Origin: Cryptomeria japonica
Taxonomy: Eukaryota > Streptophyta > Pinopsida > Cupressales > Cupressaceae
Reading direction: 5' to 3'
Assembly (NCBI RefSeq): GCF_030272615.1
Contig: NW_026728915.1
Span: 388,501-452,500, forward strand
DNA: 64,000 bases
Shown here piece by piece: positions 11,711 through 22,268 of the stretch. The notes under the pieces were generated by a model. The model had not been told where the DNA came from, did not search any database, and worked only from the letters and a program-made list of their open reading frames with translations. The position numbers were made by a program, and so were the translations under genes. The first letter of the stretch is position 1; every line of letters begins with the position of its first letter.

Positions 11711-12907
11711 TGTAAAGCGGAAAAAATTGAACCCTAGTTGTTCTCCCCTCCCCAACTCCAAGGAGAGAGAAGGGAGAGTCACTAGGGTTGATGGTTTTCA
11801 CTTAGGAGAGACTTTACATTCAAAAGAGGGGTTGAAACCCACAAGATCCAATCCCACGCAATGCAAGATAGGATTCTATATGAGTTTCAAGGGTTAAGAC
11901 ATCAAGGATACCCTCTTTTGTAAAGAATGTAGATAGAAAGATTGAACAATGAATGCATGTAGAAGCAAGAAAGATTCACTTATAAACAGAGATAGGGATA
12001 TGGGATGAAGCTGCGGACCTGGAACTAGTAGTAAAATGTCGAGACGGTGCTGTTATGCAAATTTGAGTGAAAGTTGATGGGACGATGGCGCCCGGCGTGC
12101 ACAAGGTCCTTTGAAAAATCCGCAAAACGAAGGGGGATCTGTTCGTCTCTGCACAAGGATTCCAGATCTTCAATTACAGCCGCGTACCTGCAACCTACAC
12201 ACAGAAAAGAGAGGACGATTGGGGGGTTAGGGATGAGGGGTTTGTCTTTAGGTCAAACCCCGGTTTTGGAATTAACCAAGAAATGAGAATGTTGTAAATG
12301 TAAATGTTTGTAATGTAAACAAGTACTGATACCTTGTTCTAAGAATGTTTGTATTCTTACATGCAAAGGTGTAATGTATGTAGTATGTTGTATGTTGTAT
12401 GTGATCTCCTCTTCAATGGTTGAATCCTTGTCTTGAATGCAACACCTAGCCTTGAATGGAGACTTAGAATACTCAATTGCTTGAAGGAATGCTTGAATGT
12501 TTGAATGCTTGAATGTTTGAATATCGCTTCCGCGTCTTGCTCACCTATCCTTCCCTCCCTTCTAGGAGAGGAAAAGTAGTTTATATACTTGTCAATTAGG
12601 GCTGATAGACTGATTTTCCCGACCTTAGGCCGACCAGGAAACATTATTTTCCAATTTGCAAACTTAAAGACCCGATGCCCAAAAGAGACCGGGCCCAAAA
12701 TAGAGCTAGGGACCAGGGCGCTGGGTGCCATGGTCCCACCTCCCGGGACAGTAGGGTGCAAGGAGGATCAGGCCAGGGTGCTGAAAAATGCAGGTTTTGA
12801 TGTCATCAACAAGTTTCGGGGTCTCCATTCATGTTCCGTGTTGCATCGCCATCGTGAAGACCCAAATGCAGTCGAAATTGCAAGTGTCACAATTTTAGGA
12901 CGCTACA
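11711..12907 (-). repeat. LTR (5' LTR in element orientation), 1197 bp
   Basis: Starts TGTAAAGCGG and ends CGCTACA on the plus strand, i.e. TGTAGCG...CTTTACA on the element strand. Partner of 5154-6404. Confidence 0.92.
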
Positions 12908-12912
12908 CATCT
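12908..12912. repeat. Target site duplication CATCT (right)
   Basis: Identical to 5149-5153. Confidence 0.92.
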
Positions 12913-13123
12913 TAACATCATCGACATCTCCTGGAATGAAAGAGGCACATCCACTATAAATGACCATCCCTTCGCTATTCATCTTGCCACGAAACAATTC
13001 GTAGCTGCTCATCTTGCCACGGAACATGGCAGAGGTGATCAAGTATCAATCATGACGGGGTCAACAACACGCATCATGTTCTCTGTGACAGGGCTCATGT
13101 GATCCTCAAATCAGTCTCAGGTC
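12913..13123 (-). pseudogene. Start of the unidentified outer-element ORF
   Basis: An open reverse frame with a repeated FRGKM(N/S)S motif and IYSGCASFIPGDVDDVK. It is contiguous with 4558-5153 once the nested element and one CATCT are removed. Function unknown. Confidence 0.4.
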
Positions 13124-13345
13124 CTACACTTTCTGGTCGCCTTTTCTGGTTAAAATAGCAGCCTGTACCGCTGCACCATAGGCCATGGCCTCATCTAGGC
13201 TTATGCTCATGCACAACTGCTTGCCATTGAATAAAACTTGTAGTAGTTGGTGCACTTTGGGAATTTGGGTCGACATTGTTCGAGCATCTAAACAGATGTT
13301 TATCGAGTCAAGAACCCCCCGACCATGGATACTACGAATTGCTTT
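13124..13345 (-). pseudogene. HSP70: HSP70 fragment captured in the outer element
   Basis: Reverse frame reads [18 protein letters not shown] then [15 protein letters not shown] and ends at a TAG (13124). This is the highly conserved end of the HSP70 ATPase domain (family 'IPKVQQLL..FFNGKEL', '[15 protein letters not shown]'). Upstream VVSMVGG resembles 'VVLVGGSTR' but the frame is disturbed. Only about 60-70 residues of a ~650-residue chaperone are present, so it is a gene fragment. Its position between an RPB3 fragment and an unknown frame suggests transduction by the element. Confidence 0.78.
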
Positions 13346-13440
13346 CCGTTCATGGCTCGGATTTTGGGCGCCACTATGAAGATGGCATCCCCACGAGAGA
13401 TATTACAGGAAGAGAGAGTAGAGGCCATTTTTTTGAGTGA

Positions 13441-13785
13441 CTAGGAAAACTTTGTTTTGAATTCCACCAAAGAACATGGAGAGTAGTGCTCGCACTGTGC
13501 ATCGCCATCACCCCTGTCACAGTCACACAATAAACTCATCTCGATTGCGTGCTTGGAGGTGAGCGGGATAAGGCCTAGCTTTTGTGAAATGAATTCATCA
13601 TTGAGCACCAATGAATTTTTCCCGATTTCCACCAGGTCTACAGTGATCATCGGCACCTCTGCCATCATCACTCGCAACAGGGCATTCACGATGTTCGCGT
13701 CTTTGTTCCGTGGCTCAAATTTTAAGTAATCATCTTTCACTTCTGGGATTTTCACACTTGTGAAGTACTAATACGACATCTCCAT
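13441..13785 (-). pseudogene. RPB3: RNA polymerase II subunit RPB3 (NRPB3) N-terminal fragment
   Basis: The reverse frame from MEMSY (TAG at 13768) continues through KIPEVKDDYLKFEPR, ANALLRV-type sequence, AEVPMITVDLVEIGKNSLVL, NDEFISQKLGLIPLTS and CDCDRGDGDAQCEHYSPC, then VEF. This matches the conserved RPB3 start ('VKDDYAKFELRD', 'NDEFIAHRLGLIPLTS', 'DCDACDGDGQCEFCSVEF'), including part of the zinc-binding cysteines. About 110 of ~320 residues are present and the frame ends just after the zinc region. The same frame extends upstream to 14019, fused to non-RPB3 sequence. Confidence 0.82.
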
Positions 13786-14890
13786 CTTCCCTACCTCCTC
13801 TGTGCTTAACTCACTGCTCCCTTTGCTCTCTGCTTGTTGTGATTTCGTTGCAAATTGCTTCCTTGTATCGCTTTCGTTGACATCATCACCGTCATCCTCT
13901 ATTGTTGCCACTATGTGGCGCTTCACTTTCCTTTTGTGAGATAAAAAATCCCTTCCCCTCTCTGTAACCATCTTCAAAAAAATTTCCATGGGTATATCTG
14001 TCGTCTGCGTTGTTCGCATAAGAACACATCAAAAACTTCTTTGAGGAATTATTCAACAAATCCAATGTCCTCTCCTCTATCTGCAACGATTCGTTTACCT
14101 CCATCACCCAGCTCCCCTCAATATTAGGATGCTCATTATACATGTTGACACTATCATCAATATCCATCCAATCAGGTCGTTGAACCATATCTCCTCTCTC
14201 TATCTATGGTTCTTTATATTGCTTGTAGCAATGCCCACTATCCTCGGCTCTTATCAATGGATTCTTCTTCTTCAAGCCAAAAAATTGTCTTTTATCTTGC
14301 ACTTCTTCATCCAAGTCCATAGGCTTATATGTGCAAAGGTTGTCATCATCATGGGAGTGCCTCTTTATTTTTGCCAAGGCCATGCCATCTATAGAACTTT
14401 CTGAAGCCAAAATTTCTCCCAGGCCTCCTTGCTCTGATACCTCACTCCAATCTGCACCCTCCTCATCCTGGGAGTCAACAACAGATTCAACTTGGGTCTC
14501 CAATGGCATACACTCTTCCTCCCGCAAACTCTTGAGTTCATCCTCTTCAACAACAACCTCTTTTCTAGCATCTTTCTGCTCAGAAATTCTAGTGTCTATA
14601 CAGGGACTATCATGGCGTTCAACCTTCACCACATGAATACCAACAACTTCCTAGCCATTAACAATTTGGCCAATAAGTGCCAAAGCTGGCTCAAGGGGAG
14701 AGCAAATGAGAATCCCAATATCCTTCTCTTTCACTAGATTCTCCTCTTCAACTAAGTCCCCCTCTTTCTTCTAGCCATCCCACCAATGTACGTGGTGCTT
14801 GAAGCATAGTTTTACATGGAACGTAAAACTGCCATAGAAGTTATAAGTTCTACCTTCTCCTTCTTCATCAATCTCTGCTTAAGCCATCAT
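13786..14890 (-). pseudogene. Chimeric acidic ORF starting next to the primer site
   Basis: A reverse frame opens at ATGATG (14890), directly after the primer site, and runs to about 13892 with stops early on and at 14204. It then passes to the frame of 14019-13441 that enters the RPB3 fragment. Blocks include GRTYNFYGSFTFHVKLCF, LEPALALIGQIVNG, an acidic middle (VVDSQDEEGADWSEVSE) and MDLDEEVQDKRQFFGLKKK. No family recognised; it does not look like copia gag. It may be another transduced host fragment. Confidence 0.45.
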
Positions 14891-14903
14891 GGCTCTGATA
14901 CCA
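14891..14903 (-). other. tRNA-iMet-type primer binding site of the outer element
   Basis: TGGTATCAGAGCC on the reverse strand, the usual plant copia/chromovirus primer site. Adjacent to it, instead of an LTR, is the inverted LTR terminus. Confidence 0.8.
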
Positions 14904-14906
14904 ATT

Positions 14907-14935
14907 TTTATTTCTCTGCTCGATTTAAACTAACA
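14907..14935 (+). repeat. LTR terminus in inverted orientation
   Basis: Plus strand reads ATTTCTCTGCTCGATTTAAACTAACA. The same sequence ends the LTR at 4015-4270 on the minus strand, so the two ends of the element are inverted repeats of about 25-29 bp. Confidence 0.75.
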
Positions 14936-15015
14936 GAGTAAGCCTTAGAGGCACCATCTAGTTGTGTGTGTATTGGATATAGTTATGTATGACCTCTGAT
15001 TCCATTGCAACCATT
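14936..15015. repeat. Right copy of the ~80-bp duplicated SKP1-like exon segment
   Basis: Direct-orientation partner of 3935-4014. Confidence 0.85.
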
Positions 15016-15086
15016 TTCTCTACCCAGAAATCTTCAAAGCCTTCCGGACCTTTGCACAACCTCAATATAATGGTATTTGCTGCCAT
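14936..15086 (-). pseudogene. SKP1-like N-terminal part
   Basis: From the ATG at 15086 the reverse frame reads MAANTIILRLCKGPEGFED then WVEKMVAMESEVIHNYIQ and YTHN, with a TAG in the next codon and then VPLRLTL. This fits the SKP1 start ('KIVLKSSDGE.FEV.EAVAMESQTIK'). It ends at the transposon; the rest of the protein is at 3672-4013, which repeats the last ~27 codons. Upstream lies a copia gag fragment in the same orientation, so this gene copy may itself have been carried by a retroelement. Confidence 0.68.
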
Positions 15087-15179
15087 TTTGTTCTTCACGG
15101 AATTGAATGTGACTTCTGAATTGATAGCACAATGAAAAAATATGTTATCAAACTATTGAATTGAAAATGGATAAGATAG

Positions 15180-15437
15180 AACACCATATATCCTCCACTT
15201 TATTGCTAGATGTAGTTTCCAATCCATGAGCATCAACATATTCTGAATCGGATGCAATGCTTGGTTATTCTCCAGTTGCTCCTTCTAATTATTTGTCAGA
15301 ATTCCACTAGGCAAGTTATACTTAGTAACAACCTGATCCCAATACTGACTTCCTAAGCTTTTGATGTAAATCTTCATCCTATCACTCCAGATTTTATAGT
15401 TATCACTATTGAACTTTGGACCTTCTCTCTTGGTCAT
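15180..15437 (-). pseudogene. gag: Ty1-copia gag N-terminus
   Basis: From the ATG at 15437: MTKREGPKFNSDNYKIW then MKIYIKSLGSQYWD, the start of plant copia gag (UBN2/DUF4219 type, 'F.G.NY..W..RM...L'), with a TAG after about 50 codons. Only about 85 codons are visible before SKP1-like sequence takes over. It stands about 60 bp from the degenerate primer site, as expected for the first ORF of a copia element. Confidence 0.65.
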
Positions 15438-15493
15438 TTTATCCTAGATCTTTTCCTCAAGCTATTAGACATATACTTAAGAGGACCTGGAAT

Positions 15494-15505
15494 GCTCTAA
15501 TATCA
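15494..15505 (-). other. Degenerate primer binding site
   Basis: Reverse strand TGATATTAGAGC, two transitions from TGGTATCAGAGC, between the LTR-like region and copia gag. Confidence 0.55.
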
Positions 15506-16915
15506 ATTGATAATATAATGAAACTATAAAGATCTGGTCAACTACTGAGAGGGGGGGTGAATCAATAGATAGAAAATTAATTGGGCTTTCATCACACTTA
15601 TTTCCCACTCAAAAACAACTCACAAAGTTTATTGGTTTACTCACTAAAACAAATCTACATTAGCATTGTCAAACTTTACCAGATGACCTAATACTTAAGT
15701 GATATAAAGCAACGGATCTGAAACTTAAATACCATTTGACCAAAACCTAAAACCACTTCACTAATACCAATAATAACATATTTCAGATCATTTTCAATCA
15801 TGTGAATATATCTATGCAGATTTACCAATCATTCATGTCAATCATACCAAAAACACATGCACAAAATCATTCACCACTGCACACAATGATTTTTCACGTG
15901 GAAACCCAAATGAGAAAAACCATAGTGGGGATGAAAACCCATAAATATTTTGAACTCTTCTAAAGTTCTCCTTGTTAGAGCCAAGTCTTGTTATAAGCTT
16001 ATACAATAACCGTTAGGAACAGATCTGGTTAAGGACCACCCGATTAAGAGATTGACTATACATACCCTATTAAAGTTAATACCCTGTTAAAGGTAACCTT
16101 GATGGAGGATTTCAAATCGAAGCCAATGGATCACCTGGTTAGAGGATTTTAACAACAAGTCTGTTAAAGCTTATCCAGTTACGAGATTTTACTACTGTAA
16201 TGGTTAAAGAACAATAGGTTCTTGACTGATTTGGAAATAGAACTTCCTTGCTGAATCAAATCCTTTAAAGCTCCTATATGCCTTCACATCATTCTGCAAA
16301 TACACCTCTTGGTTCAATAACAATCACTTACACACTTAACCAAATTGCCAACACATCATTGAATCAAATCATCATCCTTATAAGAAAATACATTAGGTCG
16401 GTAACACAACACAAACCCTACAAATCTCATAGAGATTACAAACACATCGGTTCAATCTTGACCGTTAGATTACATGCAATCAAATTTTCATTCTTTTAGG
16501 CATCTAAAATTGCTCCTGGATTGTTGCACTTTGAATCTTATAACACATCATGCATTTTTCACTTTCTACTATGCATTTGATAATTCCCAAGATAAATTGT
16601 TATCTTTACGCACCAAAACCTTTTAAAAACTCATCACATGCAACATGCTTACATGGAATCTTCATCATCATTCATCATTCGATCATAGATCATCACAATA
16701 GATCTCCAAGCTTCATTGATAGGGTTCTGCTTCTCAACTGGTTAGGGTTACCTATTGGTCTTGACTGCTTTATTACCGGTTGCTTTATTGCTTCATTACC
16801 GATTGCATTTGACATCAATGAAAACACTATACTTCTTTAATGCAATATTCATGCAATGCCAACATCTATAATTAAGACCCCATTTTGACACATGTAGGTA
16901 GAATAATGGCAAAAT
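15506..16915 (-). repeat. Degraded copia LTR (5' LTR of the SKP1-carrying element)
   Basis: Placed by its adjacency to the primer site. It holds a GAGAGGGGGGGTGAATCAATAG tract and a block like CACGTGGAAACCCAAATGAG, both familiar from plant LTRs. The outer end is uncertain and no second LTR was found in the window. Confidence 0.4.
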
Positions 16916-19609
16916 TTAGAGAATTTGGTTTTACAACTCTACTAGAAATTTTATAAAACCTTTAACAAAATCCATTATGTACATATTTGTGACTTTCCAT
17001 GAAACTGCATTTTTTAGTTCCTTTGAGGCATTCACCTCTTCTTCTATGCTTTCACATCTTGCATACATGTCTACCTATACATTTCCAACTATAATAGCTG
17101 ACAAAAATCACTCTTCCATTATGCTTTGTTGACTCTCCATATCTAGATCTAATGCACCCATTTTAGCATGGGTATAGACAATGATGAAAAAGATTATTAA
17201 AAAAACTTTTCAACAAATCCAATTCGTGGATATCATGCAATCCTTGCAGTCCAATATTCTTCAATATCTAAGCTAGGGTTGTGTGGAGACATTATACATA
17301 GGTGAAATAGACTGCAAGCATTGTTGGATATGCTTAAAATGAACTCATTGAGAAAGACCTACATCATTTTAAGCAAATATTATTGGTAGGTATAAAATCA
17401 ACAATTTTTGCAAGCATCATCTTGACATGACCCAAACTAGGATTTTTTTCTAGTGTATGAAAATCCATCAATAAATAATAGAAAACTAGTTTTTTGTTTG
17501 GAATTTTGATAGTGTTGAAAGGCTACTGTATTTGTTAATGAATCCCTATTTGTCATGAAGACTATTTTGATTTGGATGCAATTGATTCTTCCTATATTTA
17601 TTGATTTCTTTAGTCGATTATTGCTTCCAGTTGTGGCTTTGAGTTCAATGATCCCAATGGTAGCATTGGATAGCCTATGAGTTGAGGATTTCTTTTGTGA
17701 CTTTTAGTACATCGAGTGATAGCAGGACTTCCGACACAGTTAGAGTGAAGTGAACTTCTTACCCCCTGCATTGAATGATTTTGGGTTTGGGTTAAACATT
17801 TATGTGCTCTTATCACCTATATATGAATTAGAGTCTTTGTATGAGATATTTTACACTCTGGATCTAATTTATTATGCATAAATTTTTTAGACATTTTTTT
17901 TTATCCATTTAGAAGTGCACATTTGTTAGAAAAAAATTGCTCATTTTTTTTTAGCGCTATTGTTCTTATGTAAGGATCAGGCTATAGATCAGGTTAAACT
18001 GGACTATTGATGCGCCTTTTATTTCAATTTCATTTAAAACTCCTAGCACATAAACATTAACATATAGTGAAGATATCTGACTCAGTTTTACAAAGGTTTA
18101 CGAGGACTATTTTGATTTCAATTTTGAATCATTCCTTGTTCACTTAATGCAGTAAATATCTAACTGAATTAACCTCGTAATTTCAATGATTTTTTAGCAT
18201 CTTATCTTTTATGTTAAATCCTCCAATATCATTTCTACATTCTCATCCATATGTCCACAATAAAATGCACTTTGATCAATTATAAAAGTACTTTAAGCTA
18301 ATTTATAAGGACATTGTCTTAATAGTGTGGATATTTTATATTGTGCACAAAGGATGATGCAAGAAAGAATTGAAGATAGACTAACTTTGATTATTATGTT
18401 TAACTAAGTACATCAATTATTAAATCAAAGGTCACTGCTACAACTTTAGCCTCATTTCATATTGAAATTTGTTCATTAGTATTGATATTTGTAATAAATT
18501 AAGAAAAAGAGTTGGAACTAATTTTGATATAAAATAAATGTTTTAGAAATTTAAATTATAAATAAGGGTGCTTAACTCTTTGTTCATATTGATTTAACTA
18601 TGTTAGAGGTTTCCAATTGATTCACTCGTGCACCCAAAAGTTGGGACATTGGTGCAGGGGCACCTTGTTCAATTTGTGCGTCATGAAGGCTTATTTGTAT
18701 TGGTTTTATTTATGTCTTGTAAAGGTATACAATAAGGTCCTTAGGACCAATTGGAATGAATACAACTCCATTTGTAAGGTCACACAATACATACCATGCA
18801 ATTTGTAAGGCTTTTAAGCCAATCATCTTATATGGACTAATATGGTCTCAAGTGGGTCAATCATGTTTAAGGCATTTAAAATTTGTCCAACATGGTAATT
18901 GATGTAATAATTCTATTTTTTAGTCCATTTTAACATGTCTAGGGTGCAGATAGACATTCCAAGTCACTTTTGTCAAGTTTGACAAAAGTTGTCAAGAACT
19001 AGTGAAAGTGTCATTTGATGCAATTTTGTTCCAACTTAAATACCAATGTTAGAGAACTATAGGATTGATACTTAAATACATGCCATATTGAAATTTGTGC
19101 ATAATTAACCTCTTGATAACATGCCTTACGAGGTGCATATTTAGATTAGATCTATAATTTGAATCATTGAAAGAACTTGGATGTTGCCTAGGCTATACAT
19201 TCGGGAGGACCGAATGTTTCCGTATTCAAACTATTATCTTTTTGTTTCCAATTCATGAATTACTACATTCATCAATGGACATCTAGCAAGATCCCCATTT
19301 TTTTCATGGAAAAGCAATTTCAATGGATGCCCTTATCAAGACAATATTTTTGCATGCCTGTTCTTGGAGCCTATGCCAGCACCTCAATTCTCTTCAAGTT
19401 TAACTTTTCAGATCCAATGATGAACTATGCTTTCTAATTCCACAAATATTGGGTTTTATAATTGATTAAATAATTTAGGTTTTTTCCCCTAGTTTGCAAG
19501 GTGTTTCGTACAATTATTTTTACTATCTTGTAGGGCTATTTCAATAGATCATGTACCAAAAAAGGTATCATGTAATTAAATGAGGTGGGCATTGACTATT
19601 ATGTTATAT
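16916..19609. other. Anonymous non-coding DNA
   Basis: No frame longer than about 68 codons and none with a recognisable motif. Contains one perfect short palindrome at 18966-18989 (arms ACTTTTGTCAA, spacer GT). Confidence 0.55.
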
Positions 19610-19614
19610 GTTTG
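19610..19614. repeat. Target site duplication, left (GTTTG)
   Basis: Pairs with GCTTG at 35983-35987; one transition apart. Confidence 0.75.
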
Positions 19615-19639
19615 TGTAGACACTCAAAATTGTCATGTC

Positions 19640-19872
19640 TAATTAAATAAATATTTTATTTATTCAATTATCTAAGCCTAATTCTTCTATTAATTAAATA
19701 AATTTTTATTTATTTAATTAATTCATTTATCCTCTTCTAGCCTTATTTCTCATTTAAATAAATACATTTATTTATTTAAATTATCCCTTTCCTAAATTGA
19801 ATAAATATTTTATTTATTTAATTGCCCTACTTCTACTATTAATTAAATAAATCTTTATTTATTTAATTAATT
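19640..19872. repeat. Five AT-rich imperfect palindromes in U3
   Basis: Each is a variant of AATTAAATAAAT...ATTTATTTAATT, centred near 19655, 19706, 19767, 19810 and 19855. The third uses TTTAAATAAAT/ATTTATTTAAA, changed in both arms. Same set in the 3' LTR. Confidence 0.85.
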
Positions 19873-20032
19873 CATTAGCTTTTTCTACACATGACACATG
19901 TCATTCATCTCTTAATTCATACACTACCTACCCCTTTCATTATTTTGGTATTTCTTTTACCTACCCTATAATCCTAGCCGACCTCTCTTTTTACACCTCT
20001 CAATCTTAACCCTCCATTTCTTATTGTGTCTT

Positions 20033-20040
20033 CTATTTAA
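20033..20040 (+). promoter_or_regulatory. TATA-like box in the 5' LTR
   Basis: CTATTTAA followed by GGAGATGC, the best TATA candidate in the LTR; the copy in the 3' LTR is at 35609-35616. Expected to drive the genomic RNA. Confidence 0.5.
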
Positions 20041-20409
20041 GGAGATGCTTTCTTCATTGTCAAACCCTAATGGCTAATGACACATCCTAATGATCTTTCA
20101 TGCAACTTGGCTACACTACAATTCCACTTGCAACCACATTCTGTTCTTTATTGAGCTCTTGTGCATACAAAAATCTGAGAGCAAGCATATCAAACAAGAT
20201 CAATGGAGATAGGAAGAATGGAGATCAAAACCCTATTGGACATGTGATGGTATAATCTTTATGATTTTGAGTTATTTTGCATTGTCTTAGGTTATCTTCA
20301 TATGTTATGGTGGATCTTTGTTCATTGTTAGGCTAGGGTTTGGTGGTTGAATCCATTTTAGTCTTTCAATATTGTTGTTATTTGTTATCCATTTTCACCA
20401 TATACATTT

Positions 20410-20427
20410 TGGCACGCCCGGTGGGAC
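20410..20427 (+). other. Primer binding site
   Basis: TGGCACGCCCGGTGGGAC, 3 nt after the LTR end and starting TGG. Not the tRNA-iMet type. tRNA not assigned. Confidence 0.75.
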
Positions 20428-20518
20428 TCTTGTCCCTTTGCATTTAACATTTTTGTTGCAGATTTTGCATTTTTGAAGTTGCAGATCGGACGATTTCGAC
20501 GACATTTTAGTTTTCTTC

Positions 20519-20776
20519 CGCGTCTGCGAGTGTTCGGATCGCGTTTTTGTGTTTCAGAAGCGTCTGTGATATCTTGAATCGCGCCTGTGTTTTTGCCAGA
20601 TTTTTATTTTTTGCAGGTTTCTGGAATCGCGTCTGGGAATTTTAATCGCGTCTGTGACTAATTTTATCGCGTCTGAGTTCTGGAGTCGTGTCTGTGACAT
20701 TTTATCGCATTTGTGCACTACAGAACCGCGTCTGTGTAGTTCAGACGCATCTGTGTCTGGTATAAAGGCGTTTGTG
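20519..20776 (+). repeat. Array 1 of CGCGTCTGTG units, 20-bp period
   Basis: About 12 units at 20519, 20540, 20558, 20580, 20628, 20647, 20668, 20687, 20706, 20727, 20746 and 20767. Core CGCGTCTGTG, variable ~10 bp between cores. Confidence 0.9.
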
Positions 20777-21987
20777 CTTTCTGTTTTGCAAATTTTTCAA
20801 GTTTCTTTGATTCAGGTTTTCGGATTTTGTACTTAGGGTTTCAGATCTGGTTTATTTTCGGCTAACCTTCGCAGATCTAGTTAACCTGGTTTGTGCAGCT
20901 TGCTTTGGAGGCAAAAACGTTTTTGTTGAAGGCCCCTTTTCACAAAGTCTTTTGGGTTTTCTAAAATTTACCTAACTTGTGTGCTTGCAAGAAGGGGTTA
21001 TCATTTGAAACAACCCAAACTACTAACAATTTTGTTGCAGGGCCTTAGCTAGGGTTTTGTAATTTTTATTGTGTGCCTTGTTTTCATAGCTTAGCAAACA
21101 CTTCAATTGGTGCACTAAAATTGAATCATTGTCTTTTGTGTTTTGAGCAATAGGCTCTTTTTGTTTACTCTTTAGAGGGCCTGTCTTCCCGTGTGGTCAT
21201 TAGGACTACTAGTGAGAAGAGAACGACCCAAGTGGTAGCAAGGAAAACCCACCTCATCCAAACCACTATAATCAAATGTATTCATGGTGAAAACTATGGA
21301 TAACGTGTGCTGATTAGTTCATACCGACACTATGTGTCCCCATAAACCCGTTTGATCAAATTTATTTGATCATTTGTAGGGCGTAACCCCTACCGGCTGG
21401 GAGCCTTCTGTATTTACAGAGCTGAAAGTGCCGCATGTATGGCCACATGAGCGGATGCCCTTACTAGCACCATTTTGTTTTAGATGCCCAAATCCTTCTA
21501 GTTGTTGAGGCAGGAGGTCGGACCTCTGGTAGCGGCCCACACACATACGGTTCTTAGTAGAGATACAAAGTTCGCCATGGGGATTTTTCATGGGGACTGA
21601 TGCTTGGCTGACCCGAGAAGTGAGTGCCGAGGGTGGAGCCAGTGAGGTCAAGCATCTAAGTATCCGCTCTGAATAGCGTAGCCTCGGGGGTAAAACCCTA
21701 TGTGGGATCAACAACTATTGTCTTGGCCAGCCCTAAGATTTGTGCTTGTCTTATGCTAAACATTCAAACAATCAAGACCAAACAGCAAAACATTGTGTCT
21801 TTTGTGTCTTCAAGTGTATGCGAAAAACTTTTTACATCAAACAACACACTTTTTGGAGTCTAAATAGTCTGCAAACATTGAGTCATCAACACTGTGTCCT
21901 CTTGTCACGAAAAACAGTCGAACAATCAGATTTGGTCACGGCAAAACAAATTCATAGATAGGAAAGATTGCACTAAGGTTACAGAAA

Positions 21988-22268
21988 CGCGTCTGTGTCT
22001 GTTCAAACCGCGTCTGTGTCGGATAAACGCGTCTGTGAAGTACAGAATAGCATCTGTGTTTTTATCAGCGTCTGTGTTGAACAGAGACACGTCTGTATCT
22101 GGAAATCGCGTCTGTGAAGTATACAGTCGTGTCTGTGTCCACAATTGCAAAAAACTATTACAGTCCCAGCAAACATCGACAAGAAAATCTCAGAGTCACG
22201 TCTGTGTTTAACAGAGTAGCGTTTGTGTCTTAAAACCGCGTCTGTGAAGTATACAGAGGCGTCTGTGT
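21988..22268 (+). repeat. Array 2 of CGCGTCTGTG units, 20-bp period
   Basis: Units at about 21988, 22008, 22028, 22049, 22068, 22089, 22107, 22128, 22198, 22219, 22237 and 22258. Same core and spacing as array 1. Confidence 0.9.

Larger units (their letters stand above)
5154..12907 (-). mobile_element. Gag-protease-only LTR retrotransposon (TR-GAG-like)
   Basis: Reverse-strand element of 7.75 kb with LTRs of 1251 and 1197 bp, each TG...CA on the element strand, a perfect 5-bp target duplication, a primer site next to the 5' LTR and a purine tract next to the 3' LTR. The coding region has a Ty3-gypsy gag, a CCHC-type knuckle and a protease-like domain, then a proline/acid-rich tail. There is no RT, RNase H or integrase, and about 700 bp separate the last frame from the LTR. 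It would need enzymes in trans. LTRs differ by roughly 3% by eye. Confidence 0.88.
4015..14935 (-). mobile_element. Copia-type LTR element carrying host gene fragments, itself interrupted
   Basis: The reverse-strand 3' end is a full LTR (4015-4270) preceded by a GGGGGAGAT polypurine tract. The 5' end has a tRNA-iMet-type primer site, TGGTATCAGAGCC (14891-14903), but in place of the expected LTR only about 29 bp of LTR terminus, inverted. The internal region contains a long chimeric frame, an RPB3 fragment, an HSP70 fragment and an unidentified frame. No copia gag or pol is visible, so it is non-autonomous. The 7.75-kb element at 5154-12907 is nested inside it. It splits an SKP1-like gene. Confidence 0.65.
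19615..20406 (+). repeat. 5' LTR, 792 bp
   Basis: TGTAGACACTC...CATATACA. Differs from 35191-35982 at 4 substitutions (a/c, c/t, t/c, c/g) with no indel. U3 holds five AT-rich palindromes (19640-19872). Confidence 0.97.

Noticed and set aside
18966-18989. Short perfect palindrome (11-bp arms) as a transcription terminator
   Set aside because: Isolated in non-coding plant DNA without a U-run or adjacent gene; bacterial-type terminators are not expected.
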